From Polytrichum commune (Eukaryota > Streptophyta > Polytrichopsida > Polytrichales > Polytrichaceae): a stretch of 64,000 bases of DNA. Shown piece by piece: positions 1 to 12,135 of this stretch (positions are counted from its first letter, which is position 1; each line of letters starts with the position of its first letter). The notes under the pieces are model-generated. The model worked only from the letters and a program-made list of their open reading frames with translations. It did not search any database and was not told where the DNA came from. The stretch is from positions 46,619,169-46,683,168 of the forward strand of contig OX485806.1 of assembly GCA_950295325.1 (NCBI GenBank), in the 5' to 3' direction. The translations under genes were made by a program, and so were the position numbers.

Positions 1-2039
1 CCTCACCATTCTTTCTTTCTTTCTTTTTCCTCTTCTTATATTTGCTTTGTAGATCGAGACAGTCTCTTCACATAGCTAATCTATCAATTCAATTGTTTAT
101 AACTCACATAATAACTTCTCGAGTCTCACTCATATATTTTTGTAACAACACCTCATATCATAACTCTCATCCACGCACGTATTTATACTCACCTCAAGTG
201 AGCCTCTAATATTATACTTCACACAATTACATCTCATTACCTTCCAATTTCTCTCGGTTTCTACATATGTCCCACATCAATTTTGCTCCATAATCTATTC
301 CTCTACAATTTATGTAACTACCTCTCCTCATAGGAATTTCCATAATTTTCTTACAACTATTCAAGTTACATTCACAATCTCTCAACTTGATTATGTTTAA
401 GTTAATAATTTTACTTTGCCTCTACCCTAAATTACTATGAAAGAAATTGAGCTTGAAGTTTGTGTATTCAAAATGATAAAGATACAAAGGACCTAGCTCT
501 CGTGTAGCTTATCGACGTGAATAAGGGTAAGGTCTTACTAACTCTAATTCTAACTATATATATAATGAGAGGAGGTACTTAACATGTACCCCCCCCCCTA
601 TATTATTTTATCTTGTTATTTTTCCAAGAAGATGAAGATAACTCTTCCAAAATCCTCAAGGAAAGCACATATAATCCTCATCTTCTTTTATATTCAAAAT
701 GTGGTAGATTATGTTCTAAAATTTATCGATCATTGTCTAGGTTTGGGGAGATTTCCAAGATTAACCCAAGAGTTACTTCCTGGCCTTTGCTTACTTCCAC
801 CTTCGGTTGCCTCACGTATGTGGCCTAGGTGAGTATTAATCACCCTGGAGTCCATTAATCCTAAGTGGTTTTCTTGTGGTTTTCTTGTGGTTTACTAATC
901 TCTTTAATACTCCCATTCATTTTTACTTGCCTCCCATATAACCTACTAGTCTAAATTGGCTTACTAATTGCGGCCATTTAACTTTACATAGTAGTTCAAT
1001 ACGCATTTTTTGGCTTGATACCTCATGGTATTCAAGCTATTATCCGGCCAGTTGTATAGCTAAGGTGGTCTCATAACCACCACGACCAATTGATGTTTGA
1101 GCTTTCTTAACTATTTTTGGTGGTTCTCCTCTCTTTGTCATTTGAGATTTGCGATGAACACCAATATGTATTGACACCTTATCAATTTTTTTGCCAAAAA
1201 CATCAAATTGGTTGTTTGATTTACACCATGGAACATTAATATACTTACTTGGAGATTTACATTTAAAGTAATATAGGTGAAACACAATGATTACAAATGT
1301 TGGTCCCATGGATTCAACATCAAATGAAGCCCTTCTAGATATCATTTTGTTGTTCAATGTTCCCTCCACATATATTAAAAAACATATATTAGATATTGGC
1401 ACAAGATTCAATAGATGTTGTTTGGATATGAAGGCTCAATGAACAACTTCAAAATTTAGGGTTTAGTGTGGGTTGGCATGGGTAAACATGTTCAAAAAAT
1501 AATAATAAAATGTGACTTGTTACACCGCAAACCATAAATAAATGGCACATAGGTCAAATGACGGGGTTTTGGTACTTGTAATTTTAAATACAAATGATTC
1601 ACAAGCCTAGAAGGTGGTTGTGTGGTCTTATACAAATGAAGTCACTAAAAACAACATGTGATCTACACCAAATATGATATTTAATGTTACTTACTATTTG
1701 GATTTACACAATATTATATCTTTTTATTATTGAAATAAATTCTTACGAAGTAAAATTGTCAATGTTCTATAATGTCCAAACTACCAATTTAACATTTGTT
1801 GGTAAAATATGAAATGTATATTAAATAGATATAACATTGCGTAATTCTAAATAATAAGTCACACTAAATATCATATTTTAGTGTAGTGCTTACAATTAGG
1901 TCATCCAATATTAAGCTATAACCTTGTCTTACTAGCAACAACCGTAATCACTATAAAAAAAGTGCGACGCCTATATAAACTACTATTCATCCATGCATAT
2001 GTTAAAGGACCTCTCATTTTAACTAATGCAACCACTAGT
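1..2039. other. AT-rich intergenic sequence, no gene supported
   Basis: No convincing gene is visible in this stretch. Open frames are short and none shows a recognisable domain. The sequence is AT-rich with many homopolymer runs. It probably belongs to the flank or 5' region of the decayed transposon that follows, because the sequence from about 2040 on is related to the 5' region of a second copy near 25.7-27 kb. Confidence 0.5.
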
Positions 2040-2735
2040 CTATATGATCTTGATCATGTTAATATGTTATTTGAGACAATTAAACATTATACACTAATTG
2101 GTCATGTTTTTTGTTAAAAATACGTTTCATGTTGTGGATGTTACGAGGACATACATTTCCAACTTGGCATATTTTGCTCACAAACATTCCTAGAGTTGAA
2201 GTGGACTTGAGGATAGATTCAAACATGCTTGGAAAAATGAAACAAAAGTGCCACTTGTGATTAGGTTTCCACATAATGATTTCCGCATAGGTGAATCATT
2301 GCCACAGTTGCATGCTTGAAAACGGAGCAACGCTGTGTGCACACATTACAAATGACATATGTTTTTTTTTTAATTTCTCAATTGTATTAGTGCAAATTGA
2401 AACTTGGGAGAATAATTCAACTTTGTCATGACATCAATTTCTTGTATTCAACATATAATTCTTCATATGAGGATCTTAATAACTACATTAACTATGGTAT
2501 TTAGTGACTCTTACTATATGGAGCTACATAATGTTGCAACATTTTTTGCCAATATATTGTCTAAAATATATCATAATGTTTGAGTTCAAGTAGATTTACA
2601 TTTTGAAATATGATTTATTATGTATGTGATGCATCAAAGTGAATTTGTCGGGGATGGTTTTTCTAAATTACTTATCAGAGTCCCCTTTATTTTATTACAC
2701 TTCCAAAAATATATGTGGCCGCCACCTTATTCTTT
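2040..2735 (+). repeat. AT-rich 5' region shared with the second transposase locus
   Basis: This stretch is a diverged copy of sequence at about 25742-26690. Shared blocks include the 'cttgatcatgttaatatgttattt' type segment near 2046, the 'catgttgtggatgtta' block near 2128 and 'tgtggccgccacc' near 2714 (compare 26652). In both places it lies just upstream of a TATA box and a DDE-transposase remnant, so it is read as the transposon's own 5' non-coding region. Confidence 0.6.
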
Positions 2736-2743
2736 GTATTCAA

Positions 2744-2754
2744 CATATAAAGGG
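2744..2754 (+). promoter_or_regulatory. TATA box of transposase copy 1 (probable)
   Basis: CATATAAAGGG is followed by a C/T-rich leader and then an ATG at about 2860. The matching place in copy 2 is GTATAAAGGGG at 26924. The sequence around both boxes is recognisably related, which supports a real promoter more than the motif alone. Confidence 0.5.
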
Positions 2755-2885
2755 TTGAAACCCCCAAAAATTGGTTTTTTTCCTCATCTCCCACTCTTGA
2801 AATTGCAAAAAGTTTTTTCACTCGGAGTTGTACTGCAAAGTTTGTGTACGATCCTGTTCATGAGCAAGTAATCACAACATCCAAC

Positions 2886-3156
2886 TGTGAGCCCAATATG
2901 GTGCCCACATGTTCTTTTAACCTCTAAAATTCTTATAATGGAGTTATGTGTTGTGTGAGTGAGTTAAAAGTAATAGGAATTAAGATTTAGTTAAGTTTTG
3001 TGTGTTTTAAGGTTTAGAGCGAATGAGCCAAGGTTATTGGTTGAGTTGTGTTATTAAAAACATTAAAAACAAGTAAGTTAGTCAACTTAGTCATAGGCAA
3101 GTGTTGACGGTAAGCAAACCTTATGGCTTGGATTAAGGGGGGGTTGAAGCCTTACA
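2886..3156 (+). mobile_element. E-family TG...CA element, short copy (E-a)
   Basis: It begins TGTGAGCCCAATATGG and ends GAAGCCTTACA, the two termini typical of the E family defined by the other copies in this window. It is only 271 bp, so it is probably internally deleted. The flanks (ccaac, attgt) do not match, so no target duplication supports it. The left flank is transposase copy 1 leader and the right flank is gypsy sequence, which suggests a deletion after insertion. Confidence 0.55.
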
Positions 3157-4851
3157 ATTGTTCATTATGGGCTTGAGCCTTGGTTGCTTAAGGAGGGGGT
3201 ACTGCCATTTTTGTGACTGCCTTCGGATGAAGGCAAGGAGGAGCTCTCGCCTACCTGGAACCTAGAGATTTCTGAGAAGGGGTTGGATAAGCCGAGTAAT
3301 TGAGGGCCATGGCTTGGAGGGGCTTTGGATAAAACCAAGAAACTTCTTAGCCATGGGCTTGTCCGGGCGGGGGCAAGGTGATGGCGCGTGCTCATAAAAG
3401 TGCTACCTGCGAGCTAATGAGAATTGGCGCATGGGAGTCATGAACCCATGTCTCGAAAGAGCAAAGTGAGAACCGAGTCGGGCGGGACTTGGCATCACCC
3501 CCGTGCGATCGAGGTGTGGCTTACCAATGGAAAACCATCTCGGAGTTGCAACCGAGACAACTTAATAGAATCATTGAGGTCCGGCCTAGATGTGTCATGT
3601 TAGGCTAGTGGAGCTTAACGGAGGAGGCCCCAAAGAAAGGGCAACCCAAGTGAGTCCCAAAATAGGTGGGTCTAGTGTAAGTTACGTCCTTTGAGGAGAG
3701 ATCCAAGGTCGCTAACAAACCACCTAGGATCGACACCTTTGGGACTATGCCAAATTTGAAGATGCATTGTGGGGGTCGTGCCTTACGGTAAACATAATGC
3801 CACACCATAAAGGATGGCAACTTGAGAATGGGTGTGCCAACTATGAATATAGTCGATGAGGCCATCGATTCCGTTTGGTGGGGGTGAGTGTCGCGCACCT
3901 TTCCATGAGGAGTGCCCGAAACACCATGGGCACAAGGGGGACCCTGGAGTGACACCCAGGACTTGTGGCGCCGTTGGTGAGAGGGCCCAAGTGATCCTAG
4001 TGTGGGTGAGGGCCCCGGGCGTTGGGAACGCCTCCACCCACGGAGACTAGGAGGCACGAGGGTAAGGCCATCAGCTATGTGTAGCTTATGGCGTGTTGAT
4101 TCTAGAATGCTCAATTAGAGGTGTGAGCTAGGCGTTATGGCAAGTTGAGTGGGGCTTTGTCCCGGGACATGGCCTTGGTACAACAGTGGCCTGGGAGTGG
4201 CTCCCGGGACTGCCAAGGTTTGAACAGGCATAACTTCCTCAATACTTTCCCAAATGGGTTAAGTGATGAGTCCATCGGCATCGACGTGAAGAATAAATGA
4301 AGATGGAGTGGTTTTTTGCTAGCATCAGAGATTGCATAAGGAAGTTACGATGGTCTGAGGCTGCTAAGGGCTTCTAAGCCCAATGGCTAAGGGAAAATGT
4401 CTACTTGGCCCCAACTCTTGGTAGAGAGACAAAAGGTTTCTTGACGGTGGGGTAGGGGCCCCGCCTAAAGTCCTAGAGGCTTATATGGGTGAGGTGTGTG
4501 GCTTCACACACCCGAGGCCAAACGACACAACCTCCATGGGTTTTGGCCCAATGTGAGGGCATAGTTGCCTAGTATGCTTCAGGTTGTTGTAGTGTTGCTC
4601 TGGTAATGCGATGATCAACATAAGATTGGATTTTCATGCATGGAAATCCACATCGAATAAATGAGTTACCGATTTAGGGGTGAGTCCCGAAAGCAAATTA
4701 GGAGGGTTGGCTCCCCTCCTATAAACTATAAGGTCCGGGGTATGAGAAGCTAACCATTAGCATGCCGGAATGCGAAGGGTTAGCACTCGTAGCTTTTGCT
4801 AGGAATGAAAATGGGCAAATTTGTTAAGGGGGCTAACAAAGGGTTGTGACA
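3157..4851 (+). mobile_element. Ty3/gypsy 3' fragment with 3' LTR
   Basis: From about 3275 the sequence matches the 3' internal part of the full gypsy copy near 53880-54480 (the 'ggataagccgagtaattg' block onward). It runs through the purine-rich tract GGTGGGGGTGAG into an LTR at 3889-4851 that starts TGTCGCGCACC and ends TTGTGACA. The 5' part of the element, including gag-pol, is missing. The LTR is 963 bp against 974 bp in the complete copies and is clearly more diverged, so this is an older insertion. It sits directly against transposase copy 1 (GGGATAAAATG). Confidence 0.8.
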
Positions 4852-5238
4852 GGGATAAAATGAAGGCCATCCATGAAGAAATGTGGTTTGGAGATTATTT
4901 TCTAAGATCAACCAAAAAACTTGATGTTCATAGGATAATACATGTGAATGAGGTGGGGCGCAAGGTCATCACCCTGCAAAGCATAGACGTGTGTTTTACG
5001 GCATGATATACCATTCATGATGTGTCAATAATGAAATCTTATACACAAGTCGCTTATGCCAAGAAAAGCCGTTGGGACCATCACCATGGGAACATGGATT
5101 TAAAGAAACCAAGGGAAACAACAAAACAAACAACTACCACTCTAGCGACCACCATTGTCCCGCTTGCGGATGCAATGCCACACAAAATACGCACACTTAC
5201 AACCAGTGAAAAGGTTGTGGAGAAGGTTCTTCTTAAAG
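4852..5238 (+). pseudogene. DDE transposase copy 1, N-terminal and linker piece
   Basis: The plus-strand reading parallels transposase copy 2 (35450-35648 and 40006-40200): DKMKAIHEEMWFGDYFLRST, then RKVITLQSIDVCFTA, then AYAKKSRWDHHHGN and EKVVEKVL. The 'GKxVxxxaf..hgvs..tfy' block resembles the helix-turn-helix N-terminal region of a large eukaryotic DDE transposase family. Stops break the frame after 4982-5006. The piece ends where element A begins, and the next residues of the same protein resume at 9151. It is a dead copy. The family assignment rests on remembered motifs, not on a search. Confidence 0.6.
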
Positions 5239-5534
5239 TGTGAACCCTTAGAGTGGTCCACCACTCCGCGGGATCACTTTTAGTTAGAATGATAGCATTA
5301 ATATTTAGAATTGATAGGGAATTTAGGAAAAATTAGTTCAATTAGTAGTTAGCCGAGAATAATGAAGGTGAAGTACTGAGGACTTCGAGCCTTCAACCGG
5401 AAGTAACAAAATTCTAGTGAAGGGTAAGGTTGGTTAAAATGAAAACTAAGTAGTGCCAGAAAATAGCGAAGTAGAAAAATATACTAGCTAGTAAAAACTG
5501 CTAGCTAAGCAAATGTTAGTAGATGCTAGCTAAG

Positions 5535-6998
5535 TGTGAGCCCAAAATGGTGCTCACATGTGTTCTTAACTCTTCGAAACCATTAGAAGTTATGTTTTGA
5601 TGTTTTATGATTATTCACAAAAATATAAAAAGAGTGAAGCTTGAATGAAATTATGTTTAGACCTTAGGTTCGTGTGGAGTAGTTGATTAAAAGTTTAGGG
5701 TGTGAAGAAAATTCCTTAGTTAGGTAAGCGTAGTGAACCAAAGGTAGCTCCTTAATTTAAATGTTTGAATTAGGACCTAAGTTGTTGGTTTAAGAGTTGA
5801 AGGCTTAGAGGATAGGATGAGAGCCTACAAAGTAGCAAAGGATCAAAAGGCTTATCTTGAGCCTTGGGGGTGCTCACCTACTCCCTCTCAACTCGCTATA
5901 TAAATCCTCACTCTTCCCTCTGTCATCCTCTTTCCTTTGTGCTCCTTGGCACCCCACGTGTTATAAGTGTGGGTGTGGGAAGCAAAAACGGAGCACATGT
6001 GCGTGCAAGGTCTCAAGGTGAAGAACCAAGACTAATTCACCTCAAAGTTAGTTTAACATTTGTTAGGAGTAGTCTTTGATTGAGACATTTGGAGCTTAGC
6101 TTATTGTATGTGACTTATAGAATTTAGATTCATAATATTTAGATTTATAGTGTTTGGAATCATGGCATTTAGAATTGTAGCATCCACATTCATGTTGAAT
6201 TTAAAGCTCTCTCTCCTCTAAGGAGTTGAGCTCTTAGAGCTTTGGGAAATACAGTATTTAGTTGCTGAAAATATAGTATTTAGTCAGAGGGTTAGTTGCT
6301 GGAAATACAATATTTAGTTGCTGGAAATACAGTATTTAGTCATGGGGTTAGTTGTTGGAAATACAGTATTTAGTTGCTGGAAATACAGTATTGGATTCAG
6401 AAGTTAGACAGCTGGGACATTAGATTGGGTCATAGTTAGTCAATAAGAATATTACCTAATGCTAATTAGGTAATGAGCATTTAGCTAGGGAGTTGACTAC
6501 AAGGCATCATAAGGTGATATCAAGGGGGGAAACTTGTAGTTAAGTTGTTGGGATTGTAATCAAGCACTTAAGGGTGCCATGGCGAAGAATGAACGAACTT
6601 GGGAGTGAATGGTGAAGAATTGCGGAAGAGGATGTAACGCTAAGTGATGAGAGTGATGAGTGTTTTTTTAACACTTGTATACTCATTACATGGAGTCAAC
6701 AAGTTACAACTTCAGCAAGGTGACGAGCACTAGTGAAGAATCAACGGCCAGAGCTAAGGTTTCAAGAGGGAAGTCCTTAAGAGTATGTGTAGCTAAGGCC
6801 GTGGAATGGACCCTTGAGGCGGCCAATGCTATACCCACTCAAGAAAATTGCATTAATAAAACATCATGACTTAAGAGAAGTTGGGGGTTCATTGAGATGG
6901 GATTTATATCTTATGTTGCTACTTTTGGTGTGACACATGCGAGTCTCAAAACTATCACCCGGACTTTGACGCTTAAGGGTGGTGGGTTTGGCCTCACA
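5535..6998 (+). mobile_element. E-family TG...CA element E-b, nested in A
   Basis: It starts TGTGAGCCCAAAATGGTGC and ends GGGTTTGGCCTCACA. It is flanked by CTAAG (5530-5534) and TTAAG (6999-7003), a 5-bp duplication with one mismatch. It is 1464 bp. It holds a minisatellite at about 6240-6395 (unit about 23 bp, core GTTGCTGGAAATACAG). It also has a 64-codon frame at 6675-6866 whose central part is conserved in copy E-e. No paired LTR is present. Confidence 0.75.
6675..6869 (+). CDS. Conserved small ORF of the E family
   Basis: This 64-residue frame starts with two methionines in reach and contains TSEESTARAKV, GKSLRVCVAKAV and WTLE. Copy E-e carries the matching frame at 23398-23583, with TSEESTARTKV, DKSLKACVAKAV and WTLE in the same order and spacing, although the surrounding DNA has diverged. 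That may reflect protein-level constraint in the parent element, or only recent shared ancestry. No domain is recognised and no function is proposed. Confidence 0.35.
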   Translation: MYTHYMESTSYNFSKVTSTSEESTARAKVSRGKSLRVCVAKAVEWTLEAANAIPTQENCINKTS

Positions 6999-7964
6999 TT
7001 AAGCAAATGTTAGTAGATGTTAGCTAAGAAAATATTAGTTTATTAGTTAATAGGGGTCACACAAGACTATTGGAGGTGTTTGGCGTAAGAAGACGAAATC
7101 GGCTTGAATATTATTTTTTTAAAAATAGAAAGAATGCAAGGGGGCTACTTGCCCACTTGCCCACTTGCCAACTCGATGGCAAAAAATTAGAAATGTTCTA
7201 AGGTTCCCCGTCGGGCCACCTCGGCGAGAGGGTGGCAACCTCAACCGGGAAAAAATCCCGAGCCGAAATTTCGGGAAAGGGTTCGAAGAATGAAGCCGGT
7301 GGCGGAGGGGTCCAACCTCTTTTTGAGAGGGTTTAAAAACCCCTCCTTCCACTTTGTAGTAACTCTTTCTTCCTCTTATACTTGGGCAAAGCCTTGCTTC
7401 AATGTAGTTAGGAGAAATCCTTTAGCATGTATTTTCAATGGCCTAAGAAAAAGGCTTGACAAACTCTTCTACTGTCTCTCCTAGTTAGAATGTGTGTTTA
7501 TTAACACACCAACAAAATTCTTCCTTTCTTTTATAGAGGTAGGTTGGATTGTAGAATTTTGAATGGAGGCATTGTAGATCTCAACTGCCAATGCCGTGAA
7601 GGATTAGTTCAAGAACTAGAACAAAATACTTATCATTTTTCTCTTAAAGAAATTTCCTATAGCTATCTATAGCCGTTTCCTAATTACAATTTAGTTAAGG
7701 TGACAATTAGTCATAGATTTTCAAAGATGAAGTAAAAAAACTGGGTGGTCCTGTGGGCGAGATATATAGTTTAAGACTTCATGGTTGACTGCTGTGTTAC
7801 AAGGAGTCTTCTGAATTTGTAATGGCTTACCGTGCTGATGTCATAATTTTCGTGGTTAGAACTTGTTAATAGCTTTCCAATGGTATAAGGAAAGCCCAGA
7901 TCCAAGTAGTAATGAATTCACTATGAATTTTTGAAGTTAGAAGTTAGATAGGTGGGTTGGAAGG

Positions 7965-8165
7965 ATTGGGTATTTCCTTGCGGTCAAGTGGTCAAACCAC
8001 TTGACCTTACGAGATAGGTGAGTGGGTTAGAGATGCATACATTAGCTGCGCTCTTTCCAACCCTAAATGGAAGGCTAGGGTTAGTTAATTTATCTTAATT
8101 CTCCTCGGTTGCTTGGGCTTGATGTAGGCCAAGCCGCTACCTCCTTTGTTGCTCCACTTCCTGGG
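7965..8165 (+). repeat. Segment inverted between elements A and B
   Basis: This segment runs from the foldback GGTCAAGTGGTCAAACCACT to the 'gctccacttcc' block. It occupies the same place in element B (about 10185-10390) but in the opposite direction relative to the rest of that element. The rest of A and B aligns as an inverted pair; this piece aligns as a direct pair. Confidence 0.6.
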
Positions 8166-9150
8166 AGGCCCTTGGTATATTTTGTGGTAGTAACTTCATT
8201 TATTAGCAAGTTACCACCGACACGACCACTCTGAATGTTGTTGGTGGAAAGGGTGGGGTTAATGACCCGCGAATCCGCTATTATGTTGTTGGCCCCATAG
8301 ATTGGGAGTAATGGCCCCAATTTTTTAAGATTGTGCAACAGGTTGAGCTTACAGGTTGCCCATCACCCTAGTCCCATTAAGTTGCATTTCGTGGTCTATC
8401 CAGTGTAAACACACTTAACCATTAAAACATACAAAATAAATCAAAAACCCTTGTTGGCAAGAGACCCGAATCGGAAACTTAACTCGGTAGGGTGACACCA
8501 CCTTTCGGACCGTTGAAGTCCGAAGGGTTTGAGATGTTACTCGACCTTCAAAAGACCTGCACGAGGCCTTAGAAGGTTCCGAGGTAAGGGGTTCACCAAC
8601 TAGATAAGGGGTGATGCCTAATATGTGAATGTAGTGAAGTAGGAGGTGCAACCGAAATTAAGTAATGAAGAAAGAATTTGTATAAAGGGTGGGACTTAGG
8701 CCAAGTTCCCCCGCTTAGAAAACTAAATAGAACTAAGTAAATAAATAGGAAGAATTGAATGGTCCATCAAATTGTCGTTATTCCGTTCATTGAGCTAGGG
8801 TGGTATGAGTCACATCCGGTTGGTGTGTATCAGAACCATCCCAATTCACAAATTAGGATTGCTTTGGTTTCAAGGCTGGTGCGTCTACGCGTAGAATAGG
8901 TTGTAAGTTAAGGTTAGAAGAATATATGAAATTGGTTAGTGGAGTTTAGAGCCATAATAGTAAAAAACTAAGGCCCAACCTCCGGAGGTACTACGACGTA
9001 TATTTAATTTCCCTTAAAAATCTAACTACTCACGTTATACACCTATCATTCGGTTTCGGCTTGGGCACCTGCAAGTGCAGGCCACCTTCACCGAAGGCTT
9101 GTGTGATACTTTTAGGCTCCCTCAAAGGGGGGTGGCCCAAAAGTACCACG

Positions 9151-9296
9151 TATAGGCATAAAATGGAAAAACATATTGTTCGGCGTAAATGCAGTTGGCA
9201 AAAGGGCCGGTTTGGAGCCAATTTTGTTGTCGAAATTGAGTGCAATAAAAAAAACAAACTTGAGTGAATACATTACAAAAATACGAGGTGACAAAT
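9151..9296 (+). pseudogene. DDE transposase copy 1, middle piece
   Basis: The plus-strand reading is WKNILFGVNAVGKRAGLEP then SKLSAIKKTNLSEYITKIRG. It matches the intact stretch at 40195-40311 of copy 2 (WKDILLDVNAVGEKAGLDP, SKLSAIKKSNFSKYI). It continues the protein interrupted at 5238 and leads to the piece that resumes at 12141. The frame is open over this short stretch. It is isolated only because elements A and B were inserted on its two sides. Confidence 0.65.
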
Positions 9297-12135
9297 TGTG
9301 GTACTTTTGGGCCACCCCCTTTCGAGGGAGCCTAAAAGTATCACACAAGCCCTTCGGTGAAGGTGGCCTGCATTTGCAGGCGCCCAAGCCGAACCCGGAT
9401 GATAGGTGTATAACGTGAATAGTTAGATTTTTAAGGGAGATTAAATATGCGTCGTAGTACCTCCGGAGGTTAGGCCTTAGTTTTTTACTAGTGTGGCTTT
9501 AAACTCCACTAACCAATTTCATATCTAGTTCTAACCTTAACCTACAACCTATTCTACGCGCAGACGCACCAGCCTTGAAACCAAGGCAATCCTAATTTGT
9601 GAATTGGGATGGTTCTGATACACCCAACCGGGTGTGACTCATACCACCCTAACTCAACGAACGGAATAACGACAATTTGATGGACCATTCAATTCTTCCT
9701 ATTTCTTTATTTAGTTTTATTTAGTTTTCTAAGCGGGGGAACTTGGCCTAAGTCCCACCCTTCACACAAATTCCTTCTTAATTACTTACTTTTGTTTGCA
9801 CGTCCTAACTTACTACATTAACATATTAGGCATCACCCCTTACCTCGGGTCTCTTGCCAACAAGGGTTTACGATTTATTTTGTATGTTTTGATTGTTAAA
9901 TGTGTTTACACTGGATAGACCACGAAATGCAACTCAATGGGACCAGGGTGACGGGCGACCTGTAGGTTCAACCTGTTGCGCAATCTTCATGAATTGGGGC
10001 CATTACTCCCAATCTATGGGGCCAACAACATAATAGTGGATTCGCGGGTCATTAACCCCACCTTTCCACCAACAACATTCAGAGTGGTCGTGTCGGTGAT
10101 TAATCCGACTTACCACACACGAAACTTGCTAATAAATGAAGCTACTACCACAAAACATACCAAGGGCCCCGAAAACAATGGAATTGGGTACTCCCTTGGC
10201 GGTCAAGTGGTCAAGCCACTTGACCTTACGAGATAGGTGAGTGGGTTTAGAGATGCGTACCTTAGCCGTGCTCCCTCCAATCCTAAATGGAAGGCTTAAG
10301 GTTAGTTAATTTACCTCAATTTTCCTCGGTTGATTTGGGCTTGATGTAGGCCGAGCCGCTACCTCCTTCCTTGCTCCACTTTCCGAGCGTCGACCTTGCC
10401 TCCTTCTTTGTAACTAGTTTGGTAGTAAGCGTACCTTAGTTAACAATTAAAATATAAAGTGTTATTCTGCCCTGTAATTTAATCCTAAGCATAATATTTA
10501 TACTTAGTGCACCAAATTATCTTTCCAATGATCTAAAAATCACTCTAATCGGATAAGAAATGCAAAAGTTATGAGGGTTGGAAGTGTGAGGTCGATTCAA
10601 CCGACCCTTCCAACCCACCTATCTACCTTCTAACTTCAAACATTCATAGCACATTCCTTACTACTTGGATCTAGGCTTTCCTTATACCATTGGAAAGCTA
10701 TGAACAAGCTCTAACTAGAAAAATTATGACATCAGCAGGTTAAGCTAATAGAAATTCAGCGGACTCCTTGGAACACAACAGTCAATCAAGAAGGCTTAAA
10801 CTATGTATCTCGCCTTCAACAATTCATATCTAATTCAAATCTTAGTCAAATCAAACGTTCTATATGACCCTGGAGAGATATTAAAAATATGTATTTGATA
10901 AAAATATGTGATTAGAAAGGTAAGCCGAAGTGAACCCAGCAGGTCCTCTGTAATGCAGCAGTCAACCAAAAGTTCTCAAACTATGTGTCCCATCTTGCAC
11001 AATTCATATCTAATTCAAATCATGCTCAAATCAAATGTTCTAAGCCATTTTGGAAAGCTACACAAAAGTTCTACTTGGGAAAAATATAATTTCTTGGAAT
11101 TAAAATTCCTATTGGGCTCGCAGGTCTGATCCAGCAGCCGCTACCCACAAGACCACCCAGTTTTTCTACTCCATCTTTGAAAATCCATAACTAATTGTCA
11201 TCTCAACCAAATCACAAATGGGAAACGGCTATGGATAGCTATATGAAATCTCTCTAAGAGAAAAATGATAAGTATCTTGTTCTAGCTTTTGAACTAAGCC
11301 TTCAGGGCATTGGCAGATGAGGTCTATAATGCCTCTACTCAAAACTCTACCATCCAATCTACCTCTACAAAAGAAGGAATAATTTTGTTGGTGTGTTAAT
11401 AAACACACAACCTAACTAGGAGAGAGAGAGTAGAGGAGGTTCTCAAGCCCTTCTTTTAGACCATTGAGAATACATGCTAAAGGATTTTTTCCTAACTACA
11501 TTGAAGCAGGGCTTCGCCCAAAAACTAGAGAAAGAGAGAGAGCTACAAGGTGGAAGGAGGGGTTTTTAAACCCTCTCACAAAAGGGTTGGACCCCTCCTC
11601 CACCGGATCCATTTTTCAAACCCTTTCCCAAAATTTTGGCTCGGGGGTTTTCCCGGTTGAGGTTGCCACCCTCTCGCCGAGGTGGCTCCGACAAAAAACC
11701 TTTAGAAATCTTTCTAATTTTTCCGCCATCGAGTTGGCAAGGGGGCAAGTGGGCAAGTATCCCCCTTGCTCTCTTTCTTTTTTGTCTTCAAAATTCTTCA
11801 CGCCGATTTTATCTTCTTACGTAAAACACCTCCAATAGTCTTGTGTGCCTCACACTAACTAATAAACTAACACTTGCTTAGCTAGCATCTACTAACATTT
11901 GCATAATAACTAGCATCTACTAATATTTGCTTAGCTAGTTGTTTTTACTAGCTAGCACATTTTTTCTACTTTGCTATCTTCTAGCACTACTTAGTTTCAT
12001 TTTGACCTTCCTTCTTCTAGGCTAAATGCTAAATGAACTAATTTTTCCTAAATTCCCTATCAATTCTAACTTTTAATGCTAACATTCTAACTAAAAGTGA
12101 TCCCGCAGAGTGGTGGACCACTCAAAGGGTTCACA
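9297..12135 (-). mobile_element. TG...CA element B (F family), inverted relative to A
   Basis: It reads TGTGGTACTTTTGGG at the left and GGGTTCACA at the right. It is flanked by perfect 5-bp duplications CAAAT (9292-9296 and 12136-12140). The element is 2839 bp. Its ends are the reverse complements of A's ends, and most of its length aligns to A in inverted orientation. B has extra sequence of roughly 230 bp near 10400-10620 that A lacks. No paired LTRs are visible. Removing it and one CAAAT joins the transposase pieces at ...RGDKF / VRCSNC. Confidence 0.75.

Larger units (their letters stand above)
5239..9150 (+). mobile_element. TG...CA element A (F family), contains E-b
   Basis: The element starts TGTGAACCC and ends AGTACCACG (last base probably A to G). 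It is flanked by TAAAG (5234-5238) and TATAG (9151-9155); intact copy 2 reads CTATAG at this place, so this is a 5-bp target duplication with one change. It is 3912 bp, or about 2.44 kb without the nested E-b. No second terminal repeat was found, so it may be a solo LTR. Inside lies a block ending in GGGTTTAAAAACCCC (about 7328), a possible promoter. Copy B is the same element inserted in the opposite orientation 146 bp downstream. Confidence 0.7.

Noticed and set aside
1040-1411. A 123-codon minus-strand ORF.
   Set aside because: AT-rich, no domain, no related copy in the window, and no promoter evidence.
5239-9150. Elements A and B as introns of the transposase gene (A begins GT and is followed by TATAG).
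   Set aside because: Transposase copy 2 still contains CTATAG at this point, and B lacks an AG end. Both are better explained by 5-bp target duplications.
9061-9418. Overlapping ORFs on both strands around 9030-9418.
   Set aside because: They arise from the inverted ends of A and B; only the 9151-9296 transposase piece is meaningful.
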